From the NCBI RefSeq assembly GCF_000960995.1, contig NZ_CP009435.1:248001-312000 (forward strand): a stretch of DNA of 64,000 nt, written 5' to 3'. Position numbers and translations under genes: made by a program. Shown piece after piece: positions 1 through 9,182 of this stretch (position 1 is its first letter; every line of letters starts with the position of its first letter). The DNA comes from Burkholderia glumae LMG 2196 = ATCC 33617. Lineage in GTDB: Bacteria; Pseudomonadota; Gammaproteobacteria; Burkholderiales; Burkholderiaceae. A model generated the notes under the pieces. The model searched no databases, was not told the origin of the DNA, and saw only the letters and a program-made list of their open reading frames with translations.

Positions 1-1434
1 CGCCTGCTCGGACTGGCGCCGCGCCGCCGCGGTGGCCGCGTCGAGCGCGTTCTGGCGCTGCACCGTGAGCTGCTCGAGCTTGTCGAGCTTGCGGTTCAGC
101 ACGTAGCCGCCGGCGCCCGCGCCGCAGGCGAGCACCACCACCACGCACCAGAGCAGCACGCCGGCCGCGCCGCCGCGGCGTTTCGGGCCTTGCGCCTCGA
201 ACGGCGTAAACGGCGGATTGGGCGGCGGCGGCGCCGCGGGCCGCGCGGGCGCGCCGCCCGCGGAGGAAGCCTTGCTGGAATCGTTAGTGTCTGTCATGCG
301 AGAGGGTACCGAGGCGGCTTGCACCGCGTGAGCGGCCGTGTCGGCCAACGTTCTGAACGCGCGGACGATCCGTTCGTCACCCGCGCCGGACTGCGTAATC
401 CTATCAAAACCCAATGCCCGCGCCGTATCGGCAATGCGCGAATGGGGCGCGACCAGCGGCGCGTGCAGCAGCGCCTCGATCTCGGCTGCGGTCAGATGGT
501 CGACCGCCAGCTCGTGCAGATTGCGCACGCCCTCCGAACTCGTCACGAGCCACGCGTGCGGCGCGCCGCCGAGCAGCGCATGGACGCGCTCCCAGGCACC
601 GATCGAAGGCTCGGGCACGATCCGGCGATAGGCGGCCACCAACTCAACCTCGGCGCCGGCCTCGCGCAGCCGCGTGGCGAGCCATTCGCGGCCGCCGTCG
701 CCGCGCACGATCAGCACGCGCTTGCCGGCAAGCGGTCCGGCGGGCGGCGGCATGGCGGCATCGGCACGCCCGGCCTGCGCATGCGCCGCGGCGGCGGACT
801 CGCGAGCCGCCGCCGCCGATGCCGCGGGGGAACCGGAGCCGTCCGAGCCACCCGGAGCGTCCGGCACGGCGTCCGGGCCGGCGCCGGCTGCGCGGGCGGC
901 AGTGTCGTCACGACGGTCCAGGGCCACGCCGCCGCTCGCCGTGGCGCCGGCCGCGTCATCGGCGACCTGCCCGGCCGCCGGGTGCGCAGCCGCCATGCCG
1001 AACGCGCGTTCGATCTGCGCGTAAAGGCCTTCGGAATCGTAGCGCGGCTCGCCGCCGTCGGTCCCGGCGGCGCCGGCGGGCGCCAGCGCGCCGTCCGGTG
1101 CGATCACGCGATGCGCGGGTGCCGCGATGCCGTGGCGCGCCAGCGCCGCCACGCTGCCGGGACCGACCACGCCCACCGGCAGCGAATGCGGCCAGATCGC
1201 GCCGAAGCGCGCGAGCGCGCGGTCGATCGCGTTCGGCGAGACGAACACCACCAGCGCATAGGCGTCGAGGCGGGCGAACGCCGCGTCGAGCGGGCCGAAG
1301 TCCGTCGCCGGCGCGATGTCGATCAGCGGAAAATCGAAGCTTTCGATGCCGGCCGCCGCGAGCTGCGCGGCGAGCGCCGCCGATTGCCCCTCGGGCTTGG
1401 TCAGCACCGCCGTGAACGCGCGGGCGGCGGCCAT
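1..1434 (-). CDS. hemDX: Fused uroporphyrinogen-III synthase / HemX membrane protein (3' end cut by window edge)
   Basis: The frame is open from an ATG at 1434 to the window edge, 478 codons, so the C-terminus is missing. Residues 1-140 and about 236-378 read as the two halves of HemD, which closes and isomerises hydroxymethylbilane to uroporphyrinogen III (visible: VVFVSPNAIDRAL, GKRVLIVRGDGG, LVTSSEGVRN). Between them lies an Ala/Gly/Asp-rich insert of about 95 residues. An in-frame Met at codon 380 starts a HemX-like part: a Pro/Ala-rich segment, a transmembrane helix (GVLLWCVVVVLACGAGAGGY) and the start of a coiled coil. No stop separates the parts, so this is a fusion, as seen in other Burkholderia. 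The start overlaps the hemC stop (TGATG), which suggests translational coupling. Confidence 0.85.
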   Translation of the reverse strand, partial: MAAARAFTAVLTKPEGQSAALAAQLAAAGIESFDFPLIDIAPATDFGPLDAAFARLDAYALVVFVSPNAIDRALARFGAIWPHSLPVGVVGPGSVAALARHGIAAPAHRVIAPDGALAPAGAAGTDGGEPRYDSEGLYAQIERAFGMAAAHPAAGQVADDAAGATASGGVALDRRDDTAARAAGAGPDAVPDAPGGSDGSGSPAASAAAARESAAAAHAQAGRADAAMPPPAGPLAGKRVLIVRGDGGREWLATRLREAGAEVELVAAYRRIVPEPSIGAWERVHALLGGAPHAWLVTSSEGVRNLHELAVDHLTAAEIEALLHAPLVAPHSRIADTARALGFDRITQSGAGDERIVRAFRTLADTAAHAVQAASVPSRMTDTNDSSKASSAGGAPARPAAPPPPNPPFTPFEAQGPKRRGGAAGVLLWCVVVVLACGAGAGGYVLNRKLDKLEQLTVQRQNALDAATAAARRQSEQA

Positions 1435-2402
1435 CAGGAGCGCCCTCCGAGCAGTGCCTCGACGATCTCGAAGGCACCTTGCCGCGCCAGCTCGTCGGCG
1501 ACCTGCCGGCCCAGCGCGAGCGCCGCGTCGGGCGTCGAAACGGCCGCCCGCGCACGCGCATTGAGCACGCGCGTGCCGCTCGGGTTCGAGACGCGGCCCG
1601 TCAACTGCAGCACGTCGCCGTCCCATACCGCGTGGGCGGCGAGCGGCACCTCGCAGCTGCCGCCGAGCGCGCGCGAGACCATGCGCTCGGCCTCGCAGGC
1701 GAGCGCCGTGGCCGGGTCGTGCAGCGGCGCGAGCCAGCGCGCGAGCTCGGCGCGCGCCGCCGCGATCTCGATGCCGAGCGCGCCCTGCCCGGCCGCGGGC
1801 GGGCTCGCCTCGACCTCGATCAGCGAGCGGATCCGCGCGTCGAGCCCGAGCCGCTTGAGCCCCGCCGCGGCGAGGATGATCGCCGCGTAGTCGCCCCGGT
1901 CCAGCTTGGCCAGCCGCGTGTCGAGGTTGCCGCGCAGCGGCCGCACGTCGATATCGAGATAGCGTGCGCGCAGCATCGCCTCGCGGCGCAGGCTGGAGGT
2001 GCCGACGATCGAGCCGGTGGGCAACTCGTCGAGCGACGCGTAGTCGTTCGACACGAACGCGTCGCGCGGGTCCTCGCGACGCATCACGGCCGTGAGCGCG
2101 AAGCCCTCGGGCAGCGACATCGGCACGTCCTTCAGGGAATGGACGGCGAGGTCGGCACGGCCGTCGGCCAGCGCGGTCTCGAGTTCCTTCACGAACAGGC
2201 CCTTGCCGCCGACCTTCGAGAGCGTGCGATCGAGGATCTGATCCCCCCGGGTCGTCATCCCGAGGATCTTCACGTCGCAAGCTGGATATAATTTGCGCAG
2301 CGCGTCACGCACATGTTCAGCCTGCCACATCGCGAGGCGGCTCTCCCGCGAAGCGATCGTGAGCGTCGCCGGAACGTCGGCCGTAAGAGTCTCGGAATTC
2401 AT
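1434..2402 (-). CDS. hemC: Porphobilinogen deaminase (hydroxymethylbilane synthase)
   Basis: A 322-residue protein of normal family length that polymerises four porphobilinogens to hydroxymethylbilane in the cytoplasm. Visible family motifs are ASRESRLAMWQ near 18, HSLKDVP at 88-94, TSSLRREAML from 135 and RGNLDTRL from 157. Cys250 in GGSCEVP is the expected attachment site of the dipyrromethane cofactor. It is the first gene of a hemC-hemDX operon read leftward, and its stop overlaps the hemD start. It is divergent from ppc across about 190 bp. Confidence 0.96.
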   Translation of the reverse strand: MNSETLTADVPATLTIASRESRLAMWQAEHVRDALRKLYPACDVKILGMTTRGDQILDRTLSKVGGKGLFVKELETALADGRADLAVHSLKDVPMSLPEGFALTAVMRREDPRDAFVSNDYASLDELPTGSIVGTSSLRREAMLRARYLDIDVRPLRGNLDTRLAKLDRGDYAAIILAAAGLKRLGLDARIRSLIEVEASPPAAGQGALGIEIAAARAELARWLAPLHDPATALACEAERMVSRALGGSCEVPLAAHAVWDGDVLQLTGRVSNPSGTRVLNARARAAVSTPDAALALGRQVADELARQGAFEIVEALLGGRS

Positions 2403-2595
2403 TGCAGCGGCATCGAAGGACGGGAATCAGGGACGAACAATGGTAGCACGCACGCCCGTCCCCCTTTTCAGGCGGCCCGGGCGCATGCGCCGGGGTCGCC
2501 CGCCGGCGACCGGCGTGGCGCGCGGCGGTCCGCCGCCGGCAAATCGACAGTACCGCAGTCTCCCGTTCACTCGTGCTTTCCCAAGGAAACCCATC

Positions 2596-5500
2596 GTGAA
2601 GTCCTCCGGATCGGCGCGCGCTGCGCGCCGCAATGCTGCCTCGTCCAACGTCACCGCGCCGGCCACGACCGACGCCCCCGCGCGCCAGCGCGGCACGACC
2701 ACGGCCGCCCAACCCGCCGCCCAGGCGGCAACCACGAAGAAACCGGCAAGACCGGCCGCCAACGGCGACGCGACGCCCCGCAAGGCCGGCCCGACCAGGC
2801 CGGCCGCGACACCCGGCGGAACGCCGGCGCGGACCGGCGGCGCGACCGCGGCCGAGCGGCCGAAGCCGAAGGCCAACGGCCGCACGCGCGACGACAAGGA
2901 TCAGCCGCTGTTCGAGGACATCCGCTATCTGGGACGCCTGCTCGGCGACGTGGTGCGCGAGCAGGAAGGCGAGGCCGTGTTCGAGGTGGTCGAGACGATC
3001 CGCCAGCACGCCGTGAAGTTCCGCCGCGAGGACGATCGCGAGGCCGCGCAGGCGCTCGACAAGATGCTGCGCAAGCTCACGCCCGAGCAGACCGTGAGCG
3101 TGGTGCGCGCATTCAGCTACTTCTCGCATCTGGCCAATATCGCCGAGGACCGCCATCACAACCGCCGCCGCCGGATTCATGCGCTGGCCGGCTCCGCGCC
3201 GCAGGCGGGCACCGTGGCCTACGCGCTGCAGGCGCTCAAGGCGGCCGGCGACGCGTCGGCCGAGGTGATCCGCCGCTTCTTCGACGAGGCGCTGATCGTG
3301 CCGGTGCTGACCGCGCACCCCACCGAAGTGCAGCGCAAGAGCATCCTCGACGCCCAGCACGACATCGCGCGGTTGCTGGCCGAGCGCGACCAGGAGCTGA
3401 CCGCGCGCGAGCGCGCCCACAACGACGCGCTGCTGCGCGCGCGGGTCGCCTCGCTGTGGCAGACCCGCATGCTGCGCGACGCGCGGCTGACGGTGGCCGA
3501 CGAGATCGACAACGCGCTGTCCTACTACCGCGCGACCTTCCTGCACGAGCTGCCGGCGCTCTACGCCGACATCGAGGAGGCGCTCGCCGAACACGGCCTG
3601 GCCGCGCGCGTGCCGGCCTTCTTCCAGATGGGCAGCTGGATCGGCGGCGACCGCGACGGCAATCCGAACGTGACGGCCGCCACGCTCGAGGAGGCGATCC
3701 ACCGCCAGGGCGCCGTGATCCTCGAGCACTACCTGGAGCAGGTCCACAAGCTCGGCGCCGAGCTGTCGGTGTCGGACCTGCTGGTGGGCGCGAGCGACGA
3801 GGTCAGGGCGCTCGCGGCCGCCTCGCCCGACCAGTCGCCGCATCGCGTCGACGAGCCGTACCGCCGCGCGCTGATCGGCATCTACACGCGCATCGCCGCG
3901 AGCGCGCGGGTGCGCCTGGGCGAAGGCGTGGTGGCGGTGCGCAGCGCCGGGCGCGGCGCGCCGCCGGTGCGCGCGACGCCGTATCCGGACGCCGAGGCGT
4001 TCGCGAGCGACCTGCGCGTGCTGCAGGACTCGCTCGTCGCCCATCACGGCGCGCTGCTGGCGACGCCGCGCCTCGCGCCGCTGGTGCGCGCGGCCGAGAC
4101 GTTCGGCTTCCATCTCGCCAGCATCGACCTGCGCCAGAGCTCGGACATCCACGAGGCCGTGATCGCCGAGCTGCTCGCGCGCGCCGGCGTCGAGGCCGAC
4201 TACGCGGCGCTGCCCGAAGCCGACAAGCTGCGCGTGCTGCTCGCCGCGCTGGCCGACCCGCGCCCGCTGCGGATTCCCTACGTCGACTACTCCGAGCTGG
4301 CGAACAGCGAACTCGGCGTGCTCGAGAAGGCCCGCGAGGTACGCGCGCGGTTCGGCCCGCGCGCGGTGCGCAACTACATCATCTCGCATACCGAGACGGT
4401 GTCCGACCTGGTGGAGGTGCTGCTGCTGCAAAAGGAGACCGGCCTGCTCGACGGCACCTTCGGCGCCGGGGCGGCCGACGCGAAGCATTCGCTGATGGTG
4501 ATCCCCTTGTTCGAGACGATCGCCGACCTGCGCAACGCGCCCGAGATCATGGGCGACTACTTCGCGCTGCCGGGCGCCGCGGCGCTCGTCGCGCGCCAGG
4601 GCGGGGAGCAGGAGGTGATGCTCGGCTACTCGGACAGCAACAAGGACGGCGGCTTCCTGACCTCGAACTGGGAGCTGTACCGCGCCGAGCTCGCGCTGGT
4701 CGAGCTGTTCCGCGCGCATGGCATCAGGCTGCGGCTGTTCCATGGCCGCGGCGGCACGGTCGGCCGCGGCGGCGGCCCCACCTACGAGGCGATCCTCTCG
4801 CAGCCGCCCGGCACCGTGAACGGCCAGATCCGCCTGACCGAGCAGGGCGAGGTGATCGCGAGCAAGTTCTCGAACCCCGAGATCGGCCGCCGCAACCTCG
4901 AAACGGTGGTCGCCGCGACGCTCGAGGCCTCGCTGCTGCCGCGCAACAACGCGCCCGCGCAGCTGCCGGCGTTCGAGGCCGCCGTGCAGACGCTGTCGGA
5001 CGTGGCGATCGCCACCTATCGCGCGCTCGTCTACGAGACGCCCGGCTTCACCGATTATTTCTTCTCCTCGACGCCGATCAACGAGATCGCCGAGCTGAAC
5101 ATCGGCAGCCGGCCGGCCTCGCGCAAGCTGCAGGACCCGAAGCACCGCAAGATCGAGGACCTGCGTGCGATCCCGTGGGGCTTCTCGTGGGGCCAGTGCC
5201 GGCTGCTGCTGACCGGCTGGTACGGCTTCGGCAGCGCCTTCGCGGCCTACCTCGACGGCGCCGGGGACGAAGCCGAGCGCGCCAGGCGCCTCGCGCTGCT
5301 GCAGAAGATGAACCGCACCTGGCCGTTCTTCTCGCACCTGCTCTCGAACATGGACATGGTGCTCTCCAAGGTCGATCTGGCGGTGGCCTCGCGCTATGCG
5401 GAACTCGTCGCCGACAAGAAGCTGCGCAAGCACGTGTTCGGCCGCATCGTCGCCGAATGGGAGCGCACCACGGCCGCGCTCGCCGCGATCACCGGCCACG

Positions 5501-5691
5501 AGGCGCGGCTCGCCACCAACCCGCTGCTGGCGCGCTCGATCAAGAACCGCTTCCCCTACCTCGATCCGCTGAACCACCTGCAGGTCGAACTGATCAAGCG
5601 CCACCGCGCCGGTGACACCAACGCGCGCGTGCGGCGCGGGATCCATCTGACCATCAACGGCATCGCGGCCGGCCTGCGCAATACCGGCTGA
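2596..5691 (+). CDS. ppc: Phosphoenolpyruvate carboxylase
   Basis: Anaplerotic enzyme that carboxylates PEP to oxaloacetate. The chosen start is GTG at 2596 behind an AAGGA at 2583-2587; upstream in-frame ATGs would run through the hemC promoter region. This gives 1031 residues. Catalytic motifs are intact: TAHPTEVQRK (His241), GGDRDGNPNV, LMVIPLFETI, GYSDSNKDGG (from 677), FHGRGGTVGRGGGP (His716), and the conserved C-terminal LTINGIAAGLRNTG. The first 100 or so residues are Ala/Pro/Thr/Lys-rich low complexity and lie outside the recognisable catalytic fold, so the protein is longer than the roughly 880-930 residues usual for the family. The gene stands alone. Confidence 0.95.
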   Translation: MKSSGSARAARRNAASSNVTAPATTDAPARQRGTTTAAQPAAQAATTKKPARPAANGDATPRKAGPTRPAATPGGTPARTGGATAAERPKPKANGRTRDDKDQPLFEDIRYLGRLLGDVVREQEGEAVFEVVETIRQHAVKFRREDDREAAQALDKMLRKLTPEQTVSVVRAFSYFSHLANIAEDRHHNRRRRIHALAGSAPQAGTVAYALQALKAAGDASAEVIRRFFDEALIVPVLTAHPTEVQRKSILDAQHDIARLLAERDQELTARERAHNDALLRARVASLWQTRMLRDARLTVADEIDNALSYYRATFLHELPALYADIEEALAEHGLAARVPAFFQMGSWIGGDRDGNPNVTAATLEEAIHRQGAVILEHYLEQVHKLGAELSVSDLLVGASDEVRALAAASPDQSPHRVDEPYRRALIGIYTRIAASARVRLGEGVVAVRSAGRGAPPVRATPYPDAEAFASDLRVLQDSLVAHHGALLATPRLAPLVRAAETFGFHLASIDLRQSSDIHEAVIAELLARAGVEADYAALPEADKLRVLLAALADPRPLRIPYVDYSELANSELGVLEKAREVRARFGPRAVRNYIISHTETVSDLVEVLLLQKETGLLDGTFGAGAADAKHSLMVIPLFETIADLRNAPEIMGDYFALPGAAALVARQGGEQEVMLGYSDSNKDGGFLTSNWELYRAELALVELFRAHGIRLRLFHGRGGTVGRGGGPTYEAILSQPPGTVNGQIRLTEQGEVIASKFSNPEIGRRNLETVVAATLEASLLPRNNAPAQLPAFEAAVQTLSDVAIATYRALVYETPGFTDYFFSSTPINEIAELNIGSRPASRKLQDPKHRKIEDLRAIPWGFSWGQCRLLLTGWYGFGSAFAAYLDGAGDEAERARRLALLQKMNRTWPFFSHLLSNMDMVLSKVDLAVASRYAELVADKKLRKHVFGRIVAEWERTTAALAAITGHEARLATNPLLARSIKNRFPYLDPLNHLQVELIKRHRAGDTNARVRRGIHLTINGIAAGLRNTG

Positions 5692-5717
5692 CGCGGGCGC
5701 GCAGTCGCGCCACCGCG

Positions 5718-5749
5718 CGGCGCGGGCATCGGCGACGGTGCCCGCGCCG
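5718..5749 (+). terminator. Hairpin 3' of ppc, weak terminator candidate
   Basis: An 11-bp perfect GC stem (5718-5728 with 5739-5749) lies 26 bp after the ppc stop. Only TT follows, not a U tract, so intrinsic termination is uncertain. Confidence 0.35.
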
Positions 5750-5871
5750 TTGCGCCGTTCATGTCGCGGCGCGAGCCGCTACAATGACGACAACGCTCGC
5801 CGTACCGGTACTGGCCGCCGCCTTATCCCGGTATCGGCACTACCTCGCCCGGCGAGGCTCCCGGAGCGGGG

Positions 5872-5900
5872 TCCCGGTTCGCTTGCTCCCGGTTCGTTTG
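5872..5900. repeat. Two tandem 15-bp repeats upstream of the regulator gene
   Basis: The unit TCCCGGTTCGCTTGC (5872-5886) is followed at once by a near copy, TCCCGGTTCGTTTG (5887-5900). They sit 42-70 bp before the regulator start and downstream of a possible -10 box (TACAAT, 5780-5785). They could be an autoregulatory operator; that is inference. Confidence 0.4.
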
Positions 5901-5941
5901 TGGTTTCGCCGTCCCGCCTTTCCCTGTCGCACCGTATTCCG

Positions 5942-6772
5942 ATGAGTTCTTCCCGCCCCGCTCCGCCCACGCCCGACGCCACGCCGGCGCGCTCGCTCGG
6001 CGAGTTCATCCGCGCCCACCGCGAACGCCTCTCGCCCGACGCGCTCGGGCTGCCGCCCGGCCCGCGCCGCCGCACCCCGGGCCTGCGCCGCGAGGAGGTC
6101 GCCCAGCTCTGCGGCGTGAGCCCGACCTGGTACACCTGGATCGAGCAGGGCCGCCAGGTGTCGGCCTCGGCCGACGCGCTGGCGCGGATCGCCGTCGCGC
6201 TGCGGCTCTCGCGCGCCGAGCGCGCCTATCTGTTCGAGCTGGCCGCGCAGCGCGACCCGGCCGAGCCGGAGCTGGCCAGCGCCGACCTGCCCGACACGCT
6301 GCTGGCGGCCGTCGAGCTGGTGGCCGCGCCCGCCTACGTGCTCGACCGTCAGTGGAACGCGCTCGCCTGGAACGCGCCGGCCGCGGCCCTCTTCACGGGC
6401 TGGCTCGATGCCGGCCACGACCGCAACCTGCTGCGCTTCACCTTCACCTCGCCGGCCGCGCGCACGCTGATCGTCGATTGGGACGCGCGCGCGCGCCGGC
6501 TCGTCGCCGAATTCCGCGCCGACTCGATCCGCCATCTGAACGACGCGCCGACCCGCGCGCTGATCGACGCGCTGATCGCCGACAGCGAAGCCTTCGCGCA
6601 CTACTGGGCCTCGCAGGACGTGGTCGAGCGCGAGGGCGGCGCGCGCGCGTTCGACCATCCGCGCGAGGGCCGCCTGATCTACCAGCAGACCACGCTGAAG
6701 CCCGCCCACCGCGAGGACCTGAAGTTCGTCGTGCTGGTGCCCGACGGCGCGGCGGGCAGCGAGCGGCGCTGA
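5942..6772 (+). CDS. XRE-family helix-turn-helix regulator with MmyB-like ligand-binding domain
   Basis: A 276-residue DNA-binding protein starting at ATG 5942; earlier in-frame starts fall in the leader. Residues about 15-90 form the XRE-type helix-turn-helix (motifs RTPGLRREEVAQLCGVS, TWYTWIEQGRQVSAS, ALRLSRAERAYLFELA). The rest matches the MmyB-like effector domain found in many GC-rich bacteria (AYVLDRQWNALAWNAPAAALF, ending YQQTTLKPAHREDLKFVVL). These regulators commonly control a neighbouring dehydrogenase gene, but none is adjacent here. The downstream gene, argH, has its own promoter candidate. Confidence 0.85.
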   Translation: MSSSRPAPPTPDATPARSLGEFIRAHRERLSPDALGLPPGPRRRTPGLRREEVAQLCGVSPTWYTWIEQGRQVSASADALARIAVALRLSRAERAYLFELAAQRDPAEPELASADLPDTLLAAVELVAAPAYVLDRQWNALAWNAPAAALFTGWLDAGHDRNLLRFTFTSPAARTLIVDWDARARRLVAEFRADSIRHLNDAPTRALIDALIADSEAFAHYWASQDVVEREGGARAFDHPREGRLIYQQTTLKPAHREDLKFVVLVPDGAAGSERR

Positions 6773-6888
6773 AGCGGGCGGGCTGCCGCGGCCGCCGCCC
6801 GTGTCTGGCCGCGCCCGTTCCCGACCGCCCGTTCCCGGCTGCCCGCGCCTGCCGCCCGGCGCCGGTCGGCCCGCGCGTCGCCGAATGC

Positions 6889-6894
6889 TAGAAT
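6889..6894 (+). promoter_or_regulatory. Candidate -10 box of argH
   Basis: TAGAAT at 6889-6894 predicts a transcript start near 6901, 43 nt before the argH ATG. No convincing -35 is visible. The stretch before it (6812-6837) holds a 12-bp direct repeat, CGCCCGTTCCCG, twice at 14-bp spacing. Confidence 0.4.
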
Positions 6895-6943
6895 CCCCAC
6901 CTGCCCCGCGGCGCTCGCCGCGTCACTCCCATTACTCATCGCC

Positions 6944-8350
6944 ATGACATCCCAATTGCACAAAAAGGGCGAGGCCTGGTCGGCCCGCTTCTCGGAACCG
7001 ATGTCGGATCTGGTCAAGCGCTATACCTCGTCGGTGTTTTTCGACAAGCGCCTCGCGCTCGTCGACATCGAGGGCTCGCTCGCGCATGCGAAGATGCTGG
7101 CCGCGCAGAAGATCATCAGCACCGACGACCTCGCCGCAATCGAGCGCGGGATGGCGCAGATCCGGGGCGAAATCGAGCGCGGCGAATTCGAATGGCAGCT
7201 CGACCTCGAGGACGTCCACCTCAACATCGAGGCGCGCCTGACCGCGCTGATCGGCGACGCCGGCAAGCGGCTGCACACCGGCCGCTCGCGCAACGACCAG
7301 GTCGCCACCGACATCCGGCTGTGGCTGCGCGGCGAGATCGACCGCATCGGCGAACTGCTCGGCCAGCTGCGCGGCGCCCTGCTCGACCTCGCCGAACGGC
7401 ACGCCGACACGATCCTGCCCGGCTTCACGCACCTGCAGGTCGCGCAGCCCGTCACGTTCAGCCACCACCTGCTCGCCTACGTGGAGATGTTCACGCGCGA
7501 CGCGGGCCGCCTGCGCGACTGCCGCGCGCGCGTGAACCGCCTGCCGCTCGGCGCGGCTGCGCTGGCCGGCACCAGCTACCCGATCGACCGCCACGCGGTG
7601 GCCGCCACGCTCGGCTTCGACGGAATCTGCGCGAACTCGCTCGACGCGGTGTCGGATCGCGACTTCGCGATCGAATTCACGGCCGCCGCCGCGCTGGTGA
7701 TGACGCACGTCTCGCGCTTCTCCGAGGAGCTGGTGCTGTGGATGAGCCCGCGCGTGGGCTTCATCGACATCGCCGACCGCTTCTGCACCGGTTCGTCGAT
7801 CATGCCGCAGAAGAAGAACCCGGACGTGCCCGAACTCGCGCGCGGCAAGACCGGCCGCGTCAACGGCCACCTGATGGCGCTCCTGACGCTGATGAAGGGC
7901 CAGCCGCTCGCGTACAACAAGGACAACCAGGAAGACAAGGAGCCGCTGTTCGACACGGTCGACACCGTCGCCGACACGCTGCGGATCTTCGCCGAGATGG
8001 TGGCCGGCATCACCGTGAAGGCCGAGCCGATGCGCGCCGCGGCGCTGCAGGGCTTCTCGACCGCGACCGACCTGGCCGACTATCTGGTCAAGCGCGGGCT
8101 GGCGTTCCGCGACGCCCACGAAGCCGTCGCGCACGCCGTGAAGATCTGCGACGAGCGCGGCATCGACCTGGCCGAGCTCACGCTCGACGAAATGAAGCGC
8201 GACCTGCCGAACGTGGCGCACCTGATCGGCGACGACGTGTTCTCGTACCTGACGCTCGAAGGCTCGGTGGCGAGCCGCAACCACCCGGGCGGCACGGCGC
8301 CGGACCAAGTGCGCGCGGCGATCGCCGCGGCGCGTGCGGCACTCGGCTGA
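6944..8350 (+). CDS. argH: Argininosuccinate lyase
   Basis: A 468-residue enzyme of normal length that splits argininosuccinate into arginine and fumarate, the last step of arginine synthesis. It belongs to the fumarase/aspartase superfamily, whose signature GSSIMPQKKNP is at residues 283-293. Also visible are HTGRSRNDQVATD near 110 and GFTHLQVAQPVTFSHH near 160. It is monocistronic and ends 44 bp before a strong intrinsic terminator. Confidence 0.97.
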   Translation: MTSQLHKKGEAWSARFSEPMSDLVKRYTSSVFFDKRLALVDIEGSLAHAKMLAAQKIISTDDLAAIERGMAQIRGEIERGEFEWQLDLEDVHLNIEARLTALIGDAGKRLHTGRSRNDQVATDIRLWLRGEIDRIGELLGQLRGALLDLAERHADTILPGFTHLQVAQPVTFSHHLLAYVEMFTRDAGRLRDCRARVNRLPLGAAALAGTSYPIDRHAVAATLGFDGICANSLDAVSDRDFAIEFTAAAALVMTHVSRFSEELVLWMSPRVGFIDIADRFCTGSSIMPQKKNPDVPELARGKTGRVNGHLMALLTLMKGQPLAYNKDNQEDKEPLFDTVDTVADTLRIFAEMVAGITVKAEPMRAAALQGFSTATDLADYLVKRGLAFRDAHEAVAHAVKICDERGIDLAELTLDEMKRDLPNVAHLIGDDVFSYLTLEGSVASRNHPGGTAPDQVRAAIAAARAALG

Positions 8351-8394
8351 CGCGCGCGCGACACCATGCCCAGCCGGCCGGCTGGGCAGCCAGG

Positions 8395-8424
8395 AAAAAC
8401 GGACGCCGAGGCGTCCGTTTTTTT
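8395..8424 (+). terminator. Intrinsic terminator of argH
   Basis: Stem AACGGACGC/GCGTCCGTT with a CGAG loop (8407-8410) followed by T7 (8418-8424). The A-run on the left arm lets it also act on the converging transcript from the minus strand. A GC palindrome at 8369-8387 precedes it. Confidence 0.9.
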
Positions 8425-8454
8425 GGGGCTTGTGGACCGCGCGCGTCACCGACG

Positions 8455-9180
8455 CTACTTGTTGTTCACCGTCTCCGAGAACCGCTTCAGCGTCGCCACG
8501 CGCGCGCCGATCAGGTCGACGCGCTGCTGCTCGCTGATCATCGGCGTGGTCGCGTCGCGGAACGCCACCCAGGCGCGCTGGGCGCGCACCAGGGTCGGCC
8601 GCGAGCGCGACGGCATGCGCTTTTGCAACTTCACGTAGTAGCGGTTCAGGTCGAACAGCGCGTGCTCGCAGGCCGCGTCGTCCGAACAGGCCCGCACGCG
8701 ATGCACGGCGTCGGCCGCGCCGCCCGGCTTGGCGTAGCGATCGGCCGCGTCGCGCAGCGACAGCGCGCGGTCGCGCACCGGCTGAATCCGCATGTCGGCG
8801 CTCGCCATCGCGTACATCGTGCCACTGGTGGTCGCATAGACGGCCTGCGCGAGCAGCGTCTCGTCCTTGCGCCAGAGCTGCCAGCGCCGCTGGCTTTCCT
8901 GCCAGCCGCGCTTCGCGGCCGCCGGCGCGACCGTGTTCAGCTGCGCGAACGCATCGTCCACGGCCGCCAGCCACTTGGCGCGCGCCTCGTCCATGCACTG
9001 GATCTGGCCGACCGTCGACGAGCGGTCGCGCCGCGCCAGGCACTGCCGCATGCCGACGTCGATCGGATCGGCCGCCGCGACCTCCGCACGTGCCGGCGCG
9101 GCCGCGCCGGCGAAGCCCGCCAGGGCCAGCACCGCCGCGGCCAGCGCACCGCCGCTGCGCATCGTCCCGAACCGTGCCAT
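8455..9180 (-). CDS. Secreted LprI/DUF1311-like protein
   Basis: A 241-residue protein starting at ATG 9180. Residues 1-31 look like a Sec signal peptide ending in PARAEV. The mature N-terminus carries the Cys-paired pattern of the lysozyme inhibitor LprI / DUF1311 family (CLARRDRSSTVGQIQCMDEA), then WLAAVDDAFAQL. A second Cys pair (RACSDDAACEHALF) and a second Trp-rich repeat (RAQRAWVAFRDA) follow, so the domain may be duplicated. It begins 2 bp after the stop of the decarboxylase gene, so the two are probably co-translated. A role in lysozyme inhibition is known only for some members and is not shown here. Confidence 0.7.
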   Translation of the reverse strand: MARFGTMRSGGALAAAVLALAGFAGAAAPARAEVAAADPIDVGMRQCLARRDRSSTVGQIQCMDEARAKWLAAVDDAFAQLNTVAPAAAKRGWQESQRRWQLWRKDETLLAQAVYATTSGTMYAMASADMRIQPVRDRALSLRDAADRYAKPGGAADAVHRVRACSDDAACEHALFDLNRYYVKLQKRMPSRSRPTLVRAQRAWVAFRDATTPMISEQQRVDLIGARVATLKRFSETVNNK

Positions 9181-9182
9181 CG

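Noticed and set aside
2317..5646. 1109-codon open frame on the minus strand opposite ppc
   Set aside because: It mirrors the ppc codon pattern in GC-rich DNA. Its translation is Arg/Val/Gly-rich without motifs, and ppc is certain.
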